Assembly: GCA_027486405.1 (NCBI GenBank)
Contig: JAIXPD010000052.1
Span: 56,740 to 120,739, forward strand
Origin: Azospirillum sp.
GTDB taxonomy: Bacteria; Pseudomonadota; Alphaproteobacteria; Azospirillales; Azospirillaceae
Reading direction: 5' to 3'
DNA length: 64,000 bases
The translations under genes and the position numbers were made by a program. Shown in pieces: positions 35,689 to 45,969 of this stretch. Under the pieces are notes generated by a model. It had not been told where the DNA came from. It made no database searches and saw only the letters and a list, made by a program, of their open reading frames with translations. Each line of letters begins with the position of its first letter. Position 1 is the first letter of the stretch.

Positions 35689-35705
35689 ATGGACCATCGG
35701 TCCAT
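35689..35705. promoter_or_regulatory. Palindrome upstream of pcaH
   Basis: Seven-base arms ATGGACC and GGTCCAT surround ATC, ending 100 bp before the pcaH start. Together with the repeat at 35642 it suggests that pcaHG has its own regulated promoter. Confidence 0.45.
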
Positions 35706-35805
35706 AATGCCCCCATCAGGACACGACACCACGCCACAGACGACACGCTGTCGCGGATGGTCCGATCCAAAAAGCACAAAACAATCGTCCAAGGAGACGC
35801 CCGAG

Positions 35806-36525
35806 ATGACTGTCACCCCACAGGCCGGTGCGGATGTCGCGCCGCGCGATTGGAACCAGCACCCGCCCTATCTGTCCCCCGCCTATCAATCGACCATCCT
35901 GCGGTCGCCGCGCAAACCGCTGATCCCGGTCAAGCAAAGCCTGCTGACCCGCAGCGGCCCGGTGTTCGGCCATGACAGCGTGGGCGAACTCGACAACGAC
36001 CTGACCAAAAACGGCCGCAACAACGGCGAACCGCTGGGCGAGCGCATCATCGTGACCGGCCGGGTGTTGGACGAGGATGGCCGCCCGGTCCCGAACACGC
36101 TGCTGGAAATCTGGCAGGCCAACGCGGCGGGCCGCTACGTCCACCGCTGGGACCAGCACGACGCGCCGCTCGACCCGAATTTCTTCGGGGCCGGACGCTG
36201 CATGACCGACGACCAGGGCCGTTACCGCTTCACCTCGATCAAACCGGGGGCCTATCCCTGGGGCAACCATCACAACGCGTGGCGTCCGGCCCACATCCAT
36301 TTCTCGCTGTTCGGGCCGTCCTACCTGACCCGTCTGGTCACGCAGATGTATTTCCCCGGCGATCCGCTGCTGCCGCTCGATCCCATCTACAACGGCATTC
36401 CCGAGGGCGCGCGCGATCTGCTGATTTCCCGTTTCTCGATCGACGTGACCGAGCCGGTGTGGGCGCTCGGCTATGAATTCGACATTGTCCTGCGCGGCCG
36501 CAAAGCCACGCCGATGGAGGCCTGA
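35806..36525 (+). CDS. pcaH: Protocatechuate 3,4-dioxygenase beta subunit
   Basis: The 239-residue subunit carries the non-haem Fe(III) site of intradiol dioxygenases. The four ligands are visible as Y111 (GRYVHRW), Y150 (PGAYPWGN), H163 and H165 (RPAHIHFS). The enzyme opens protocatechuate between its hydroxyls to give beta-carboxymuconate, the entry step of this pathway. AAGGAG lies nine bases before the ATG. pcaG follows after three bases. Confidence 0.95.
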   Translation: MTVTPQAGADVAPRDWNQHPPYLSPAYQSTILRSPRKPLIPVKQSLLTRSGPVFGHDSVGELDNDLTKNGRNNGEPLGERIIVTGRVLDEDGRPVPNTLLEIWQANAAGRYVHRWDQHDAPLDPNFFGAGRCMTDDQGRYRFTSIKPGAYPWGNHHNAWRPAHIHFSLFGPSYLTRLVTQMYFPGDPLLPLDPIYNGIPEGARDLLISRFSIDVTEPVWALGYEFDIVLRGRKATPMEA

Positions 36526-36528
36526 GCC

Positions 36529-37077
36529 ATGCTGAAGCAAACCCCGTCCCAAACCGTCGGCCCCTATTACGCCTACGCCTGGACGCCGGAGCTGTATGGC
36601 CGCCGCGCCATCCTCAGCAACGTTCTGGCCGCCACCGACACGCCGGGTGAGCGCATCCGCCTCCAGGGGACCGTGACGGACGGCGAGGGCACGCCGATCC
36701 GCGACTGCATCCTGGAGATCTGGCAGGCCGACGCCGAGGGCCGCATCCAGCCGGGGGCGGCGGGCTTTGGCCGCTGCGGGACCACCGAGGCGGGCGTCTA
36801 CCATTTCGACACCGTCAAGCCGGGATCGACCGGCGACGGCGAGGCCCCGCAGATCGCCATGACCGTGTTCGCGCGCGGCATGCTGGTACACGCCTTCACC
36901 CGCGTCTATTTCGCCGACGAGGAGCGGGCCAACGCCGAGGATCCGACCCTGGCCGTGGTTCCCGCCGACCGCCGCGCCACCCTGCTGGCCGAACGCACCG
37001 TCACGCCGGGCGGGATCGTCTACCGCTTCGACGTGCGTTTGCAGGGCGACCGGGAAACCGTGTTCTTCGACCTGTAA
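36529..37077 (+). CDS. pcaG: Protocatechuate 3,4-dioxygenase alpha subunit
   Basis: The 182-residue subunit has the same fold as PcaH but lacks the iron ligands, as expected. QTPSQTVGPYYAYAW is the PcaG N-terminus, and LEIWQADAEGR corresponds to the PcaH region around the first Tyr ligand. It ends with LQGDRETVFFDL, the usual PcaG terminus. A very strong bidirectional terminator follows. Confidence 0.95.
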   Translation: MLKQTPSQTVGPYYAYAWTPELYGRRAILSNVLAATDTPGERIRLQGTVTDGEGTPIRDCILEIWQADAEGRIQPGAAGFGRCGTTEAGVYHFDTVKPGSTGDGEAPQIAMTVFARGMLVHAFTRVYFADEERANAEDPTLAVVPADRRATLLAERTVTPGGIVYRFDVRLQGDRETVFFDL

Positions 37078-37095
37078 AGCCGCGCCGAACCAAGA

Positions 37096-37156
37096 CCGCC
37101 ACGCACGAAAAAGCCCCTGTTCCGGCCTGGAACAGGGGCTTTTTCGTGCGTGGCGG
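37096..37156. terminator. Bidirectional intrinsic terminator with a 28-bp perfect stem
   Basis: The arms at 37096-37123 and 37129-37156 are perfectly complementary around a five-base loop (GGCCT). The inner stem is GC-rich and the middle has five A paired with five T on each side, giving a T-tract in both directions. It separates the convergent pcaG and folB genes. Confidence 0.92.
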
Positions 37157-37167
37157 CAAAAGACGGG

Positions 37168-37551
37168 TCAGGGCCGCGCGCGTTCGATTTCCACGCCCAC
37201 GCTGGCGGCGTCGGGGAACACGTCCAGCTTTTCCACCCGGACCCGCGCGGTGCGCACGCGGGCGTCGGCCAAACAGCGGTCGGCGATGCGCTCGGCCAGC
37301 GTTTCCACCAGCGTGACATGGCCCTGGGTGACGACGCCCTTGACCACGGCCAGCGTGTCTTCGCCGGTCACGCCGGGGGCGATCAGATCCAGATCGACGT
37401 TCAAACGGATGCGCTGCGCCGTCTGGCGTTCGTGCGCGTAGACGCCGATCAAGGCGTCCATCACCAGATCGCGAACGAAGCAGCGGGACGACGCCGCCGA
37501 CACCGCCGAACGCGGGGTGGGAGCGGTGACGGTGGCGAAGAGCGTGTTCAT
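37168..37551 (-). CDS. folB: Dihydroneopterin aldolase family protein
   Basis: The 127-residue protein matches FolB, which cleaves dihydroneopterin to 6-hydroxymethyl-dihydropterin and glycolaldehyde in folate synthesis. VRDLVMDALIGVYAHERQTAQRIRLNVDL is the family opening, with the conserved Glu in AHER. LVETLAERIADRCL holds the second conserved Glu. The ATG at 37551 is preferred; a longer frame begins inside the MITE 55 bp upstream and is not credible. Other folate genes are not adjacent. Confidence 0.88.
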   Translation of the reverse strand: MNTLFATVTAPTPRSAVSAASSRCFVRDLVMDALIGVYAHERQTAQRIRLNVDLDLIAPGVTGEDTLAVVKGVVTQGHVTLVETLAERIADRCLADARVRTARVRVEKLDVFPDAASVGVEIERARP

Positions 37552-37606
37552 GCGCGAACGCGTAACACAGCGGCGACCGCCTGCCAAGCCGCCGTGAGGA
37601 TCTTCC

Positions 37607-37781
37607 CAGGGCAATCGGGTGAAGGCTTGAAATTCCTCTATTAGGACATTCGTCATCCCCGCGAAGGCGGGGATCCAGAGTTCGCAGACTGGTCCTGACG
37701 GGAAAGCCTGGATCCCCGCCTTCGCGGGGATGACGGTAAATTCTCCATATAGGTTTATATACCCTTCAAGCGATTGCCCTA
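37607..37781. mobile_element. MITE-like element, copy B (175 bp, complete, with 10-bp target duplication)
   Basis: The element starts CAGGGCAATCG and ends CTTCAAGCGATTGCCCTA. Its right terminal repeat is identical over 16 bases to that of copy A (TTCAAGCGATTGCCCT). It is flanked by exact 10-bp direct repeats AGGATCTTCC at 37597-37606 and 37782-37791. The interior is a long imperfect palindrome with two REP-like units. It lies between folB and ccrM, just upstream of the folB start codon. Confidence 0.88.
37651..37735. repeat. Inverted pair of REP-like palindromes nested in MITE copy B
   Basis: Two 28-bp units (CGTCATCCCCGCGAAGGCGG onward, and its exact complement) face each other across a 29-bp spacer. 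Each unit is itself a palindrome centred on CCCCGCGAAGGCGGGG. Similar GTCATCCCCGCG sequences are common dispersed repeats in proteobacterial genomes. Confidence 0.8.
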
Positions 37782-37822
37782 AGGATCTTCCGATGGCCCT
37801 TGGCAGGGAGCCGCAAGGCGGG

Positions 37823-39680
<1,858 letters not shown>

Positions 39681-39694
39681 GGCCTGATGGGCTG

Positions 39695-40444
39695 TCAGCG
39701 GGGGTTGGAAAGCTGCTTGATATAGATGCGGGTCAGCGTCTTCAAGATCGGCGGCATCGTCGACAGGGCTTGCGCAAAGGCTTCCTTGCGGATGATCTCG
39801 CAGACCGTGGCCTCCGTGGCGATGGCGGAGGCGGCGCGGGGGTGGTTGGTCAGCAGCGCCAATTCACCAAAGATGCGGCCCGGCCCCAAGCGCGCCAGTT
39901 CCTTGTCCTCGAACCCATCGACGCGGCGGATGGCCACCTGCCCCGACTGGATGAGATAGGCCGCCATCCCTTCGTCGTTCTGGCGGAAGAAGACATGGCC
40001 GGGGCGGAACATGCGCCGCTCGACCAAGGTCTGAAAGGAGGTTGAGGACCGGATGTCGGTGCTGCCATCCACCCGTTCCGGCTGGGGCAGGCCGTAGTTG
40101 CGGCGGATCGCCGCGATCAGGCTTTCCAGCAGATAGCGGACCAGCGGCGGCGATTTGCGCAGCATCGCCTGAAAGGTGTCGCGCGTCAGTTCCACCGCTG
40201 TGACGGACGTTGTGGTGCGCACGGTGGCGCTGCGGGTCCCGTTGTCGATCAAGGCCATTTCGCCCACCACCGACCCGGCGGTGATGACGCCCAGCTTTTT
40301 CAACCCCTCGGGCCGTTCCAGCAGGGCTTCCAACTCCCCGGATTCGATCAGCCACGCGCGGTCGCCGTAGGTCCCCTGATGCATCAGGATGGTCCCCGCC
40401 GGGATTTGCATGCGTCGGGTGTCGATGCTGGAAGGGCTGCTCAT
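39695..40444 (-). CDS. Protein with two tandem cyclic nucleotide-binding domains
   Basis: The 249-residue protein has two cNMP-binding domains and no helix-turn-helix. The first covers residues ~10-115 (GDRAWLIESGELEALLE, GSVVGEMALIDNGTRSATV); the second covers ~140-245 (MAAYLIQSGQVAIRR, GRIFGELALLTNHPRAASAIA). The phosphate-binding cassette keeps the Gly-Glu-x-Ala-Leu core in both. The basic residue expected to hold the phosphate is Arg in RSATV and RAASA. It may be a cyclic nucleotide-responsive adaptor, but no output domain is present. The start MSSPSSID at 40444 is chosen over an upstream in-frame start. Confidence 0.85.
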   Translation of the reverse strand: MSSPSSIDTRRMQIPAGTILMHQGTYGDRAWLIESGELEALLERPEGLKKLGVITAGSVVGEMALIDNGTRSATVRTTTSVTAVELTRDTFQAMLRKSPPLVRYLLESLIAAIRRNYGLPQPERVDGSTDIRSSTSFQTLVERRMFRPGHVFFRQNDEGMAAYLIQSGQVAIRRVDGFEDKELARLGPGRIFGELALLTNHPRAASAIATEATVCEIIRKEAFAQALSTMPPILKTLTRIYIKQLSNPR

Positions 40445-40656
40445 GGGGTCAGGCTCGGGTTCCGGTCGGCAAAAAGCATACTCCACCTCAGGACTATCAG
40501 AGAAGATGGACCAAAATCGTTAATCCGCAATCAGGCGAAACACCGCCATCATCCTCTTGAGCGGCGCGCCATGGCTGCGCTATGCATGCGCCCCTGCGAC
40601 GGCGACGGGCCGGCGCCCGCGTGACTTCAGACCCGCTTGACTTCAGAGATGCCGAG

Positions 40657-41172
<516 letters not shown>

Positions 41173-41298
41173 CCACAGCCGCCTGATCGCCAACACCGAC
41201 CGGGCGCGAGTCACCCCGCGCCCGGCCCGTTTTTTCGTGTTTTGGAAATTTCTGTCGTGTTTCCCGCCGCCGGGCGCAATCACGATTGAATTTCGCCT

Positions 41299-41331
41299 CG
41301 GAACGGCTCATGGTCTTTGAGCCGTGTTCCG
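41299..41331 (+). promoter_or_regulatory. Hairpin upstream of the double cold-shock gene
   Basis: GGCTCA at 41305-41310 pairs with TGAGCC at 41318-41323 and is extended by CGGAAC with GTTCCG. It lies 44 bp before the ATG, in the likely mRNA leader. Cold-shock leaders often refold with temperature; here that is inference. Confidence 0.4.
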
Positions 41332-41374
41332 GCGTTTCGGGATGCGGTTTATCACGACAGATGAGACTACACTT

Positions 41375-41956
41375 ATGTTCGATCGCCCGCAGCGTAACAA
41401 TTCGTTCCGCGCCCCCGAGATCACCCAGCGCGACATCCGAGCCACCGTCAAGTGGTTCAACGGCACCAAGGGCTTCGGCTTCGTGACGCCCGAAGACGGC
41501 TCGCCCGACGCTTTCCTTCATTCGACGGTTCTGCAATTCAGCGGGCATGACAGCCTGGACGAAGGTGCGACCATCGTGTGCGACCTGTCGCGCGGCCCGA
41601 AGGGTCCGCAGGTTGCCACCATCCATTCCGTCGACCTGTCCACCGCCGCGCCGAGCAGCCGTCCGGCCGCCCGTTCGCGCGACCGTGGCGACAGCTGGGG
41701 CAACGACGGCGGTTACGGCCGTGATTCCTACGGCGGCGGCGATTCGGACGAGACCGTTGACGGCACCGTCAAGTGGTTCAACGTGACCAAGGGCTTCGGC
41801 TTCATCGCCCCGTCCTCGGGCGGCAAGGACATCTTCGTGCACATCCGTGCGCTGGAGCGTTCGGGCATCCAGTCGTTGGCCGATGGCGAGCAGGTCCGTG
41901 TCAGCATCCGCCAGGGTGCCAAGGGTCCGGAAGCGCAGCGCATCGAACTGGCCTAA
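41375..41956 (+). CDS. Cold-shock protein with two CSD domains
   Basis: The 193-residue protein has two OB-fold cold-shock domains. The first has VKWFNGTKGFGFVTPED and DAFLH, the second VKWFNVTKGFGFIAP and DIFVHI; these are the RNP1 and RNP2 RNA-binding motifs. A Gly/Asp/Ser/Arg linker of about 45 residues joins them. Two-domain cold-shock proteins are typical of alphaproteobacteria (CspC/CspD of Caulobacter). It would bind single-stranded RNA and melt structure. The start at 41375 begins just before the first domain. A strong terminator follows. Confidence 0.93.
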   Translation: MFDRPQRNNSFRAPEITQRDIRATVKWFNGTKGFGFVTPEDGSPDAFLHSTVLQFSGHDSLDEGATIVCDLSRGPKGPQVATIHSVDLSTAAPSSRPAARSRDRGDSWGNDGGYGRDSYGGGDSDETVDGTVKWFNVTKGFGFIAPSSGGKDIFVHIRALERSGIQSLADGEQVRVSIRQGAKGPEAQRIELA

Positions 41957-41979
41957 GTCCATCGTCGTGATGTGATGCG

Positions 41980-42013
41980 AAAAACCCCCGCTCCGATGGA
42001 GCGGGGGTTTTTT
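41980..42013. terminator. Bidirectional intrinsic terminator
   Basis: Arms AAAAACCCCCGCTCC and GGAGCGGGGGTTTTT fold over a three-base loop and end in six Ts. A-tract and T-tract flank the stem on both sides, so it can serve both the cold-shock gene and the convergent reductase gene. Confidence 0.92.
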
Positions 42014-42045
42014 GTTGTTCGCAGGACACCGTCACGCCCGACCGG

Positions 42046-43116
42046 TCAACGCAGGCCGGGCAGGAAACGTTCGCTGTGCAGGCGATCGTCCGGCACGCCC
42101 CGGTCGCGCGCCGCCTGTTCCACCGCCGCGATCAAGGCGGGCGGGCCGCAGACATACAGATCGGGCGCGTCCCCGCGCAGCACCGCCAGATCGGCGCGCA
42201 GGGCGTCCGCCGGGGTTCCCACCACGCCCGACCAGTCGGCGTCCGCCTGCCAGACGCAGGGGATCAGGGCGAAACCGCCCGGCAAGGCGTCGGACAATGC
42301 CCCCAACTCATCAAGCGCAAACAGCTCCTCGGCCCGGTTGACGCCGAAATAGAGGCGGGCGGGCTGCGGATCCTGATACTCGGCCATCCGCCGCAGCATC
42401 GACAGCATCGGGGCCAACCCGGTTCCCCCCGCCACGAACCAGCGCGGCCGCAGGCCATTTTCCCGCAGGGTGAAACCGCCGAGCGGGCCATGCACCCGCA
42501 ACCGGTCGCCCACCGCCGCGCGCCCTTCCAGATACTCGGAAAAACGGCCTTGCGGGTGCAGGCGGATCAAAAACTCCAGCGTGCCATCCCAATTGGCGGT
42601 GTTGGCCAATGAATAGGCGCGGCGCGCTCTGGCCCCATCCCCAGCCTCGTCCGGTATCTCCAACTCCATATACTGCCCAGCTTCGAACTCCGCCGCTGCC
42701 CCCTCCCCTTCATCCTCCAGGGTCAGGCGCAGGCGGACGGTGCGCGCACCGATCTGGGTCCGTTCGCTCACCACCGCGTGGCGCGGGCGAATCGCTTGGG
42801 TCAGGATGCGGGCGCGGTCGAAGGGGGCCGACAGCGCCAGCGGGCCGCGTGGGTAGGTCCGACACAGCAGGATCGCCCGGCGGGCGGCGTCCGCCACCGA
42901 CAGGGCGGCCTCGCTGTGGGGGCCAAGCTCGTAATCCCCGCTCTCGGCGGTGGCGTGGCAGGCCCCGCACCCGCCCTCGCGGCAGACCACCGGCAGGAAC
43001 AGATCGGCGGCGGCGGCGGCCTCCACCACGCTTTGATCCTCGGCGCAGGGAAAACTCAACCGCTCGCCGTCGCGGGTGAGCAGATCAACCGTGTGAAACG
43101 TCATCCGATGGGTCAT
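42046..43116 (-). CDS. NADH:acceptor reductase with N-terminal [2Fe-2S] ferredoxin domain (likely Hcp reductase)
   Basis: The 356-residue protein joins three domains. Residues ~1-90 are a plant-type ferredoxin with the cluster cysteines in CREGGCGACHA and a distant Cys in LLCRTYP. Residues ~100-220 are the FAD domain (ARRAYSLANT). Residues ~225-356 are the NAD domain (FVAGGTGLAPMLSMLRRM, DLYVCGPPALI). The layout is that of oxygenase reductases such as MmoC, unlike E. coli Hcr, whose ferredoxin is C-terminal. It lies 64 bp after hcp on the same strand, so the likely job is to pass NADH electrons to Hcp. ATGs at 43116 and 43104 are both possible starts. Confidence 0.85.
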   Translation of the reverse strand: MTHRMTFHTVDLLTRDGERLSFPCAEDQSVVEAAAAADLFLPVVCREGGCGACHATAESGDYELGPHSEAALSVADAARRAILLCRTYPRGPLALSAPFDRARILTQAIRPRHAVVSERTQIGARTVRLRLTLEDEGEGAAAEFEAGQYMELEIPDEAGDGARARRAYSLANTANWDGTLEFLIRLHPQGRFSEYLEGRAAVGDRLRVHGPLGGFTLRENGLRPRWFVAGGTGLAPMLSMLRRMAEYQDPQPARLYFGVNRAEELFALDELGALSDALPGGFALIPCVWQADADWSGVVGTPADALRADLAVLRGDAPDLYVCGPPALIAAVEQAARDRGVPDDRLHSERFLPGLR

Positions 43117-43180
43117 CCCGGTTGGAACCACAAACGCACCGGCGCGCGTCCGAGAACACGCACCGGTGGGAGTATGAGCG

Positions 43181-44857
43181 TCAAGCCGCGCGGTTCAGGG
43201 CGGCGGCGATGTCGTCCGGCGCGGTGGTGATCGGCTGGATGCCGAACCGTTCGACCAGAACCGCCAGCAGCGTCGGCGTCAGGAAGGCGGGCAGCGTCGG
43301 CCCCAAGCGGATGTTGCGAATCCCCAGCGCCAGCAGGGTCAGCAGCACGGCGGCGGCCTTCTGTTCGAACCAGGACACCACGAGCGACAGCGGCAGGTCG
43401 TTCACGCCACAGCCGAACGCCTCGGCCAGCGCGCTGGCGATGCGGATGGCCGAATAGCTGTCGTTGCATTGCCCGATGTCGAGCAGGCGCGGAATCCCGC
43501 CGATGCTGCCGAATTCATGACGGTTGAAACGGTATTTGGCGCAGCCCAGCGTCAGCACCACCGTGTCGTCCGGCGCACCGGTGGCAAAGTCGCTGTAGTA
43601 ATTCCGCCCCGCCGCCGCGCCGTCGCAGCCGCCGATCAGGAAGAAATGGCGGATGTCGCCCGCCTTCACCGCATCCACCACCGCACCGGCCACGCCCAGC
43701 ACGGCGTCGCCACCGAAACCGACCGTCACCGTCTGTTCCGCCTCATCCGCCTTGAAGCCGGGCAGCGCGTTGGCCGCCGCGATCAGCGGGGCAAAGGCGT
43801 GGTCGGTCAGGTGGCGCACGCCCGGCCAGCCCACCGGGCCGGTGGTGAAGATGCGCTGGCGGTAACGCGGCCCCGGCTCGATGATGCAATTCGAGGTCAT
43901 CAGGATCGGACCGGGAAAATTGGCGAAATCCGTCTGCTGGTCCTGCCAGGCCCCACCGTAATTGCCGACCAGATGCGGATAGGCCTTCAGCGTCGGATAG
44001 CCGTGGGCGGGCAGCATCTCGCCATGGGTGTAGACGTTGATGTCGGTCCCGGCGGTCTGCTTCAGCAGGGCTTCCAAATCGCCCAGATCATGGCCGCTGA
44101 CCAGGATCGCCTTGCCCGCCACCGGGGTGACGCGGACGGCGGTGGGGTGCGGCGTGCCGAACCGCCCGGTGTTGGCGGCGTCCAGCATCTCCATGACCTG
44201 AAGGTTGAGACGACCGACCGACAGGGCGCGGTCCAACAGCTCCGCCATGTCGGTGGGGTCGCTGGCCAGATAGGCCATCGTCTCTTCCACCCCGGCGAAC
44301 ACCGCGTCGCGGGTGCAGCCCAGCACGGCGGCGTGGTTGGCGTAGGCCGCAACGCCCTTCATGCCATAGAGGATCAGGGCGCGCAGCCCGACGATGTCGG
44401 CCCCGACGCGCGCCAGATCGGCGTTCACCGGCACGATCGCGGCCTGGGCCAGCAGGCCGGTGAGATCGGCGGCGGGCGTCCACTCGATGGCCGGACCGGT
44501 CGCGTTGGGAATGTTCTGGGCCACATCGGGATTGGCAGCCAACGCCGCCTCGCAGCGGGCGGCCACCCGGTCACGCACCGCAGCGGCCTCGTGCAGCAGG
44601 GTGACGAAGCGAGTCGGGTTGAAATTGACGTTGGTCAGCGTGGTGAACAGCGCGTGCAGCATGAAGGCGCCCGCGTCGTTGTCGGGCACACCAAGCGCGC
44701 GGGCGCGGCGGGCCTGCTGGGCGATGCCCTTCACCGCGTGGACCAGCAGATCCTGAAGATCGGCGGTGGTCGCGTCCTTGCCGCACAGGCCCTTGGCCGA
44801 AGCGCAGCCGTCGCCGGTGGGCAGGCGGGTCGTTTGCTCGCACTGGTAGCAGAACAT
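43181..44857 (-). CDS. hcp: Hybrid cluster protein (class II)
   Basis: The 558-residue protein contains a hybrid iron-sulfur-oxygen cluster. It reduces nitric oxide (or hydroxylamine in vitro) and has been linked to S-nitrosation in E. coli. The N-terminal cysteines C3, C6, C18 and C25 (CYQC, then [10 protein letters not shown]) give the CX2CX11CX6C pattern of class II proteins, which bind [2Fe-2S]. The hybrid-cluster ligands are in the [13 protein letters not shown] and [10 protein letters not shown] regions. An AGGGTG sequence precedes the ATG. A perfect FNR/DNR-type palindrome lies about 76 bp upstream, so expression probably responds to low oxygen or nitric oxide. Confidence 0.95.
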   Translation of the reverse strand: MFCYQCEQTTRLPTGDGCASAKGLCGKDATTADLQDLLVHAVKGIAQQARRARALGVPDNDAGAFMLHALFTTLTNVNFNPTRFVTLLHEAAAVRDRVAARCEAALAANPDVAQNIPNATGPAIEWTPAADLTGLLAQAAIVPVNADLARVGADIVGLRALILYGMKGVAAYANHAAVLGCTRDAVFAGVEETMAYLASDPTDMAELLDRALSVGRLNLQVMEMLDAANTGRFGTPHPTAVRVTPVAGKAILVSGHDLGDLEALLKQTAGTDINVYTHGEMLPAHGYPTLKAYPHLVGNYGGAWQDQQTDFANFPGPILMTSNCIIEPGPRYRQRIFTTGPVGWPGVRHLTDHAFAPLIAAANALPGFKADEAEQTVTVGFGGDAVLGVAGAVVDAVKAGDIRHFFLIGGCDGAAAGRNYYSDFATGAPDDTVVLTLGCAKYRFNRHEFGSIGGIPRLLDIGQCNDSYSAIRIASALAEAFGCGVNDLPLSLVVSWFEQKAAAVLLTLLALGIRNIRLGPTLPAFLTPTLLAVLVERFGIQPITTAPDDIAAALNRAA

Positions 44858-44925
44858 GGAAGAACACCCTATGAGGTTTCTGGAGCCTGTCCAGACCGCT
44901 TATAGGGGCCTCTTCCGACCGCTCA

Positions 44926-44941
44926 CTTGACCATGGTCAAG
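44926..44941. promoter_or_regulatory. FNR/DNR/HcpR-type operator upstream of hcp
   Basis: CTTGACCATGGTCAAG is a perfect 16-bp palindrome containing TTGAC-N4-GTCAA, the CRP/FNR-superfamily half-site arrangement. Its centre lies 76 bp before the hcp start codon. The C in TTGAC is more like DNR/NnrR and HcpR sites than classical FNR (TTGAT). Confidence 0.75.
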
Positions 44942-44947
44942 CGTGGC

Positions 44948-45838
44948 TTACGCCTGTTTGGCGTCGATGATGCCGCGACGGATGGCGCGGGTCTTGGTGA
45001 AGGTGTCCTGCAACTGCTGCCCTTCGCCCCAACGGATGGCGCGTTGCAGGGCGGTCAGATCCTCGGTGAAGCGCTGGAGAATTTCCAGAACCGCTTCCCG
45101 GTTGTTCAGGAACACGTCGCGCCACATCACCGGGTCGCTGGCGGCGATGCGGGTGAAGTCGCGGAAACCACCGGCGGAAAATTTGATGACCTCGGACTTG
45201 GTGTCCTCCTCCAAATCCGACGCGGTCCCGACGATGGTGTAGGCGATCAGGTGCGGCAGGTGGGAGGTGATGGCCAGCACCCGGTCGTGATGCGCCGCCT
45301 CCATGATCTCCACGTTGGAGCCGACGCGCCGCCACAGCTCCGTCACCCGCTCCAACGCGTCGCGGTTGGCCCCGGTCGGCGGGGTCAGGATGCACCAACG
45401 CCCCTGAAACAGGCTGGCGAAGCCGTTTTCCGGCCCGGAATGCTCGGTTCCCGCCACCGGATGGCCGGGAATCAGATGCACCCCCTCGGGCAGATTCGGG
45501 CCGACGTCGCGCAGCACCGCCTGTTTGACCGACCCGACATCGGTGACGATGGTTCCGGGCTTCAGATGCGGGCCGATGCGTTCCCCCACCTCGGCGAAGC
45601 TGCCGACCGGGGTGGCGAGCACCACCAGATCGGCCCCGTCCAACGCAACCTCCACCTCCGTCGTCGCCATCTCGACGATGCCCAACTCCATCGCCTTGAC
45701 GCACACGTCCTTGCTGCGGTCAGCACAGACAACCGTGCGGGCGATGCCGTATTCGGTCAGCGCCCGGGCCAGGGACGAGCCGATCAGGCCCATACCGATG
45801 AAGGCAACGCGGTCGAACAGGGGGGCGGTGTCGCTCAT
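44948..45838 (-). CDS. tyrA: Prephenate/arogenate dehydrogenase
   Basis: The 296-residue protein oxidatively decarboxylates prephenate or arogenate in tyrosine synthesis. VAFIGMGLIGSSLARAL is the NAD(P)-binding motif. GHPVAGTEHSGPENGFASLF and ITSHLPHLIAYTIVG carry the catalytic His and substrate residues, and KFSAGGFRDFTRIAASDPVMWRDVFLNNR is the family's C-terminal block. It lacks a fused chorismate mutase and an ACT domain. Whether it prefers prephenate or arogenate cannot be told. It is just upstream of hcp but separated by the FNR-type operator, so they are separate units. Confidence 0.93.
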   Translation of the reverse strand: MSDTAPLFDRVAFIGMGLIGSSLARALTEYGIARTVVCADRSKDVCVKAMELGIVEMATTEVEVALDGADLVVLATPVGSFAEVGERIGPHLKPGTIVTDVGSVKQAVLRDVGPNLPEGVHLIPGHPVAGTEHSGPENGFASLFQGRWCILTPPTGANRDALERVTELWRRVGSNVEIMEAAHHDRVLAITSHLPHLIAYTIVGTASDLEEDTKSEVIKFSAGGFRDFTRIAASDPVMWRDVFLNNREAVLEILQRFTEDLTALQRAIRWGEGQQLQDTFTKTRAIRRGIIDAKQA

Positions 45839-45969
45839 GATGGTCCACGGGGTTTGCGGGCGCGAAAACGCCTTGCTTTAAACCACCTTGGCGCGGGCGG
45901 ACCAAGCGAAAACAGCGTGGAACGGACGGGGGCGCATCCGGTATGGCGGCCCCGCCCGCCCCAGTGGCG

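Noticed and set aside
37651..37735. REP doublet read as a CRISPR or a terminator
   Set aside because: There are only two inverted units, not direct repeats with spacers, and they lie inside an element with terminal repeats and target duplications.
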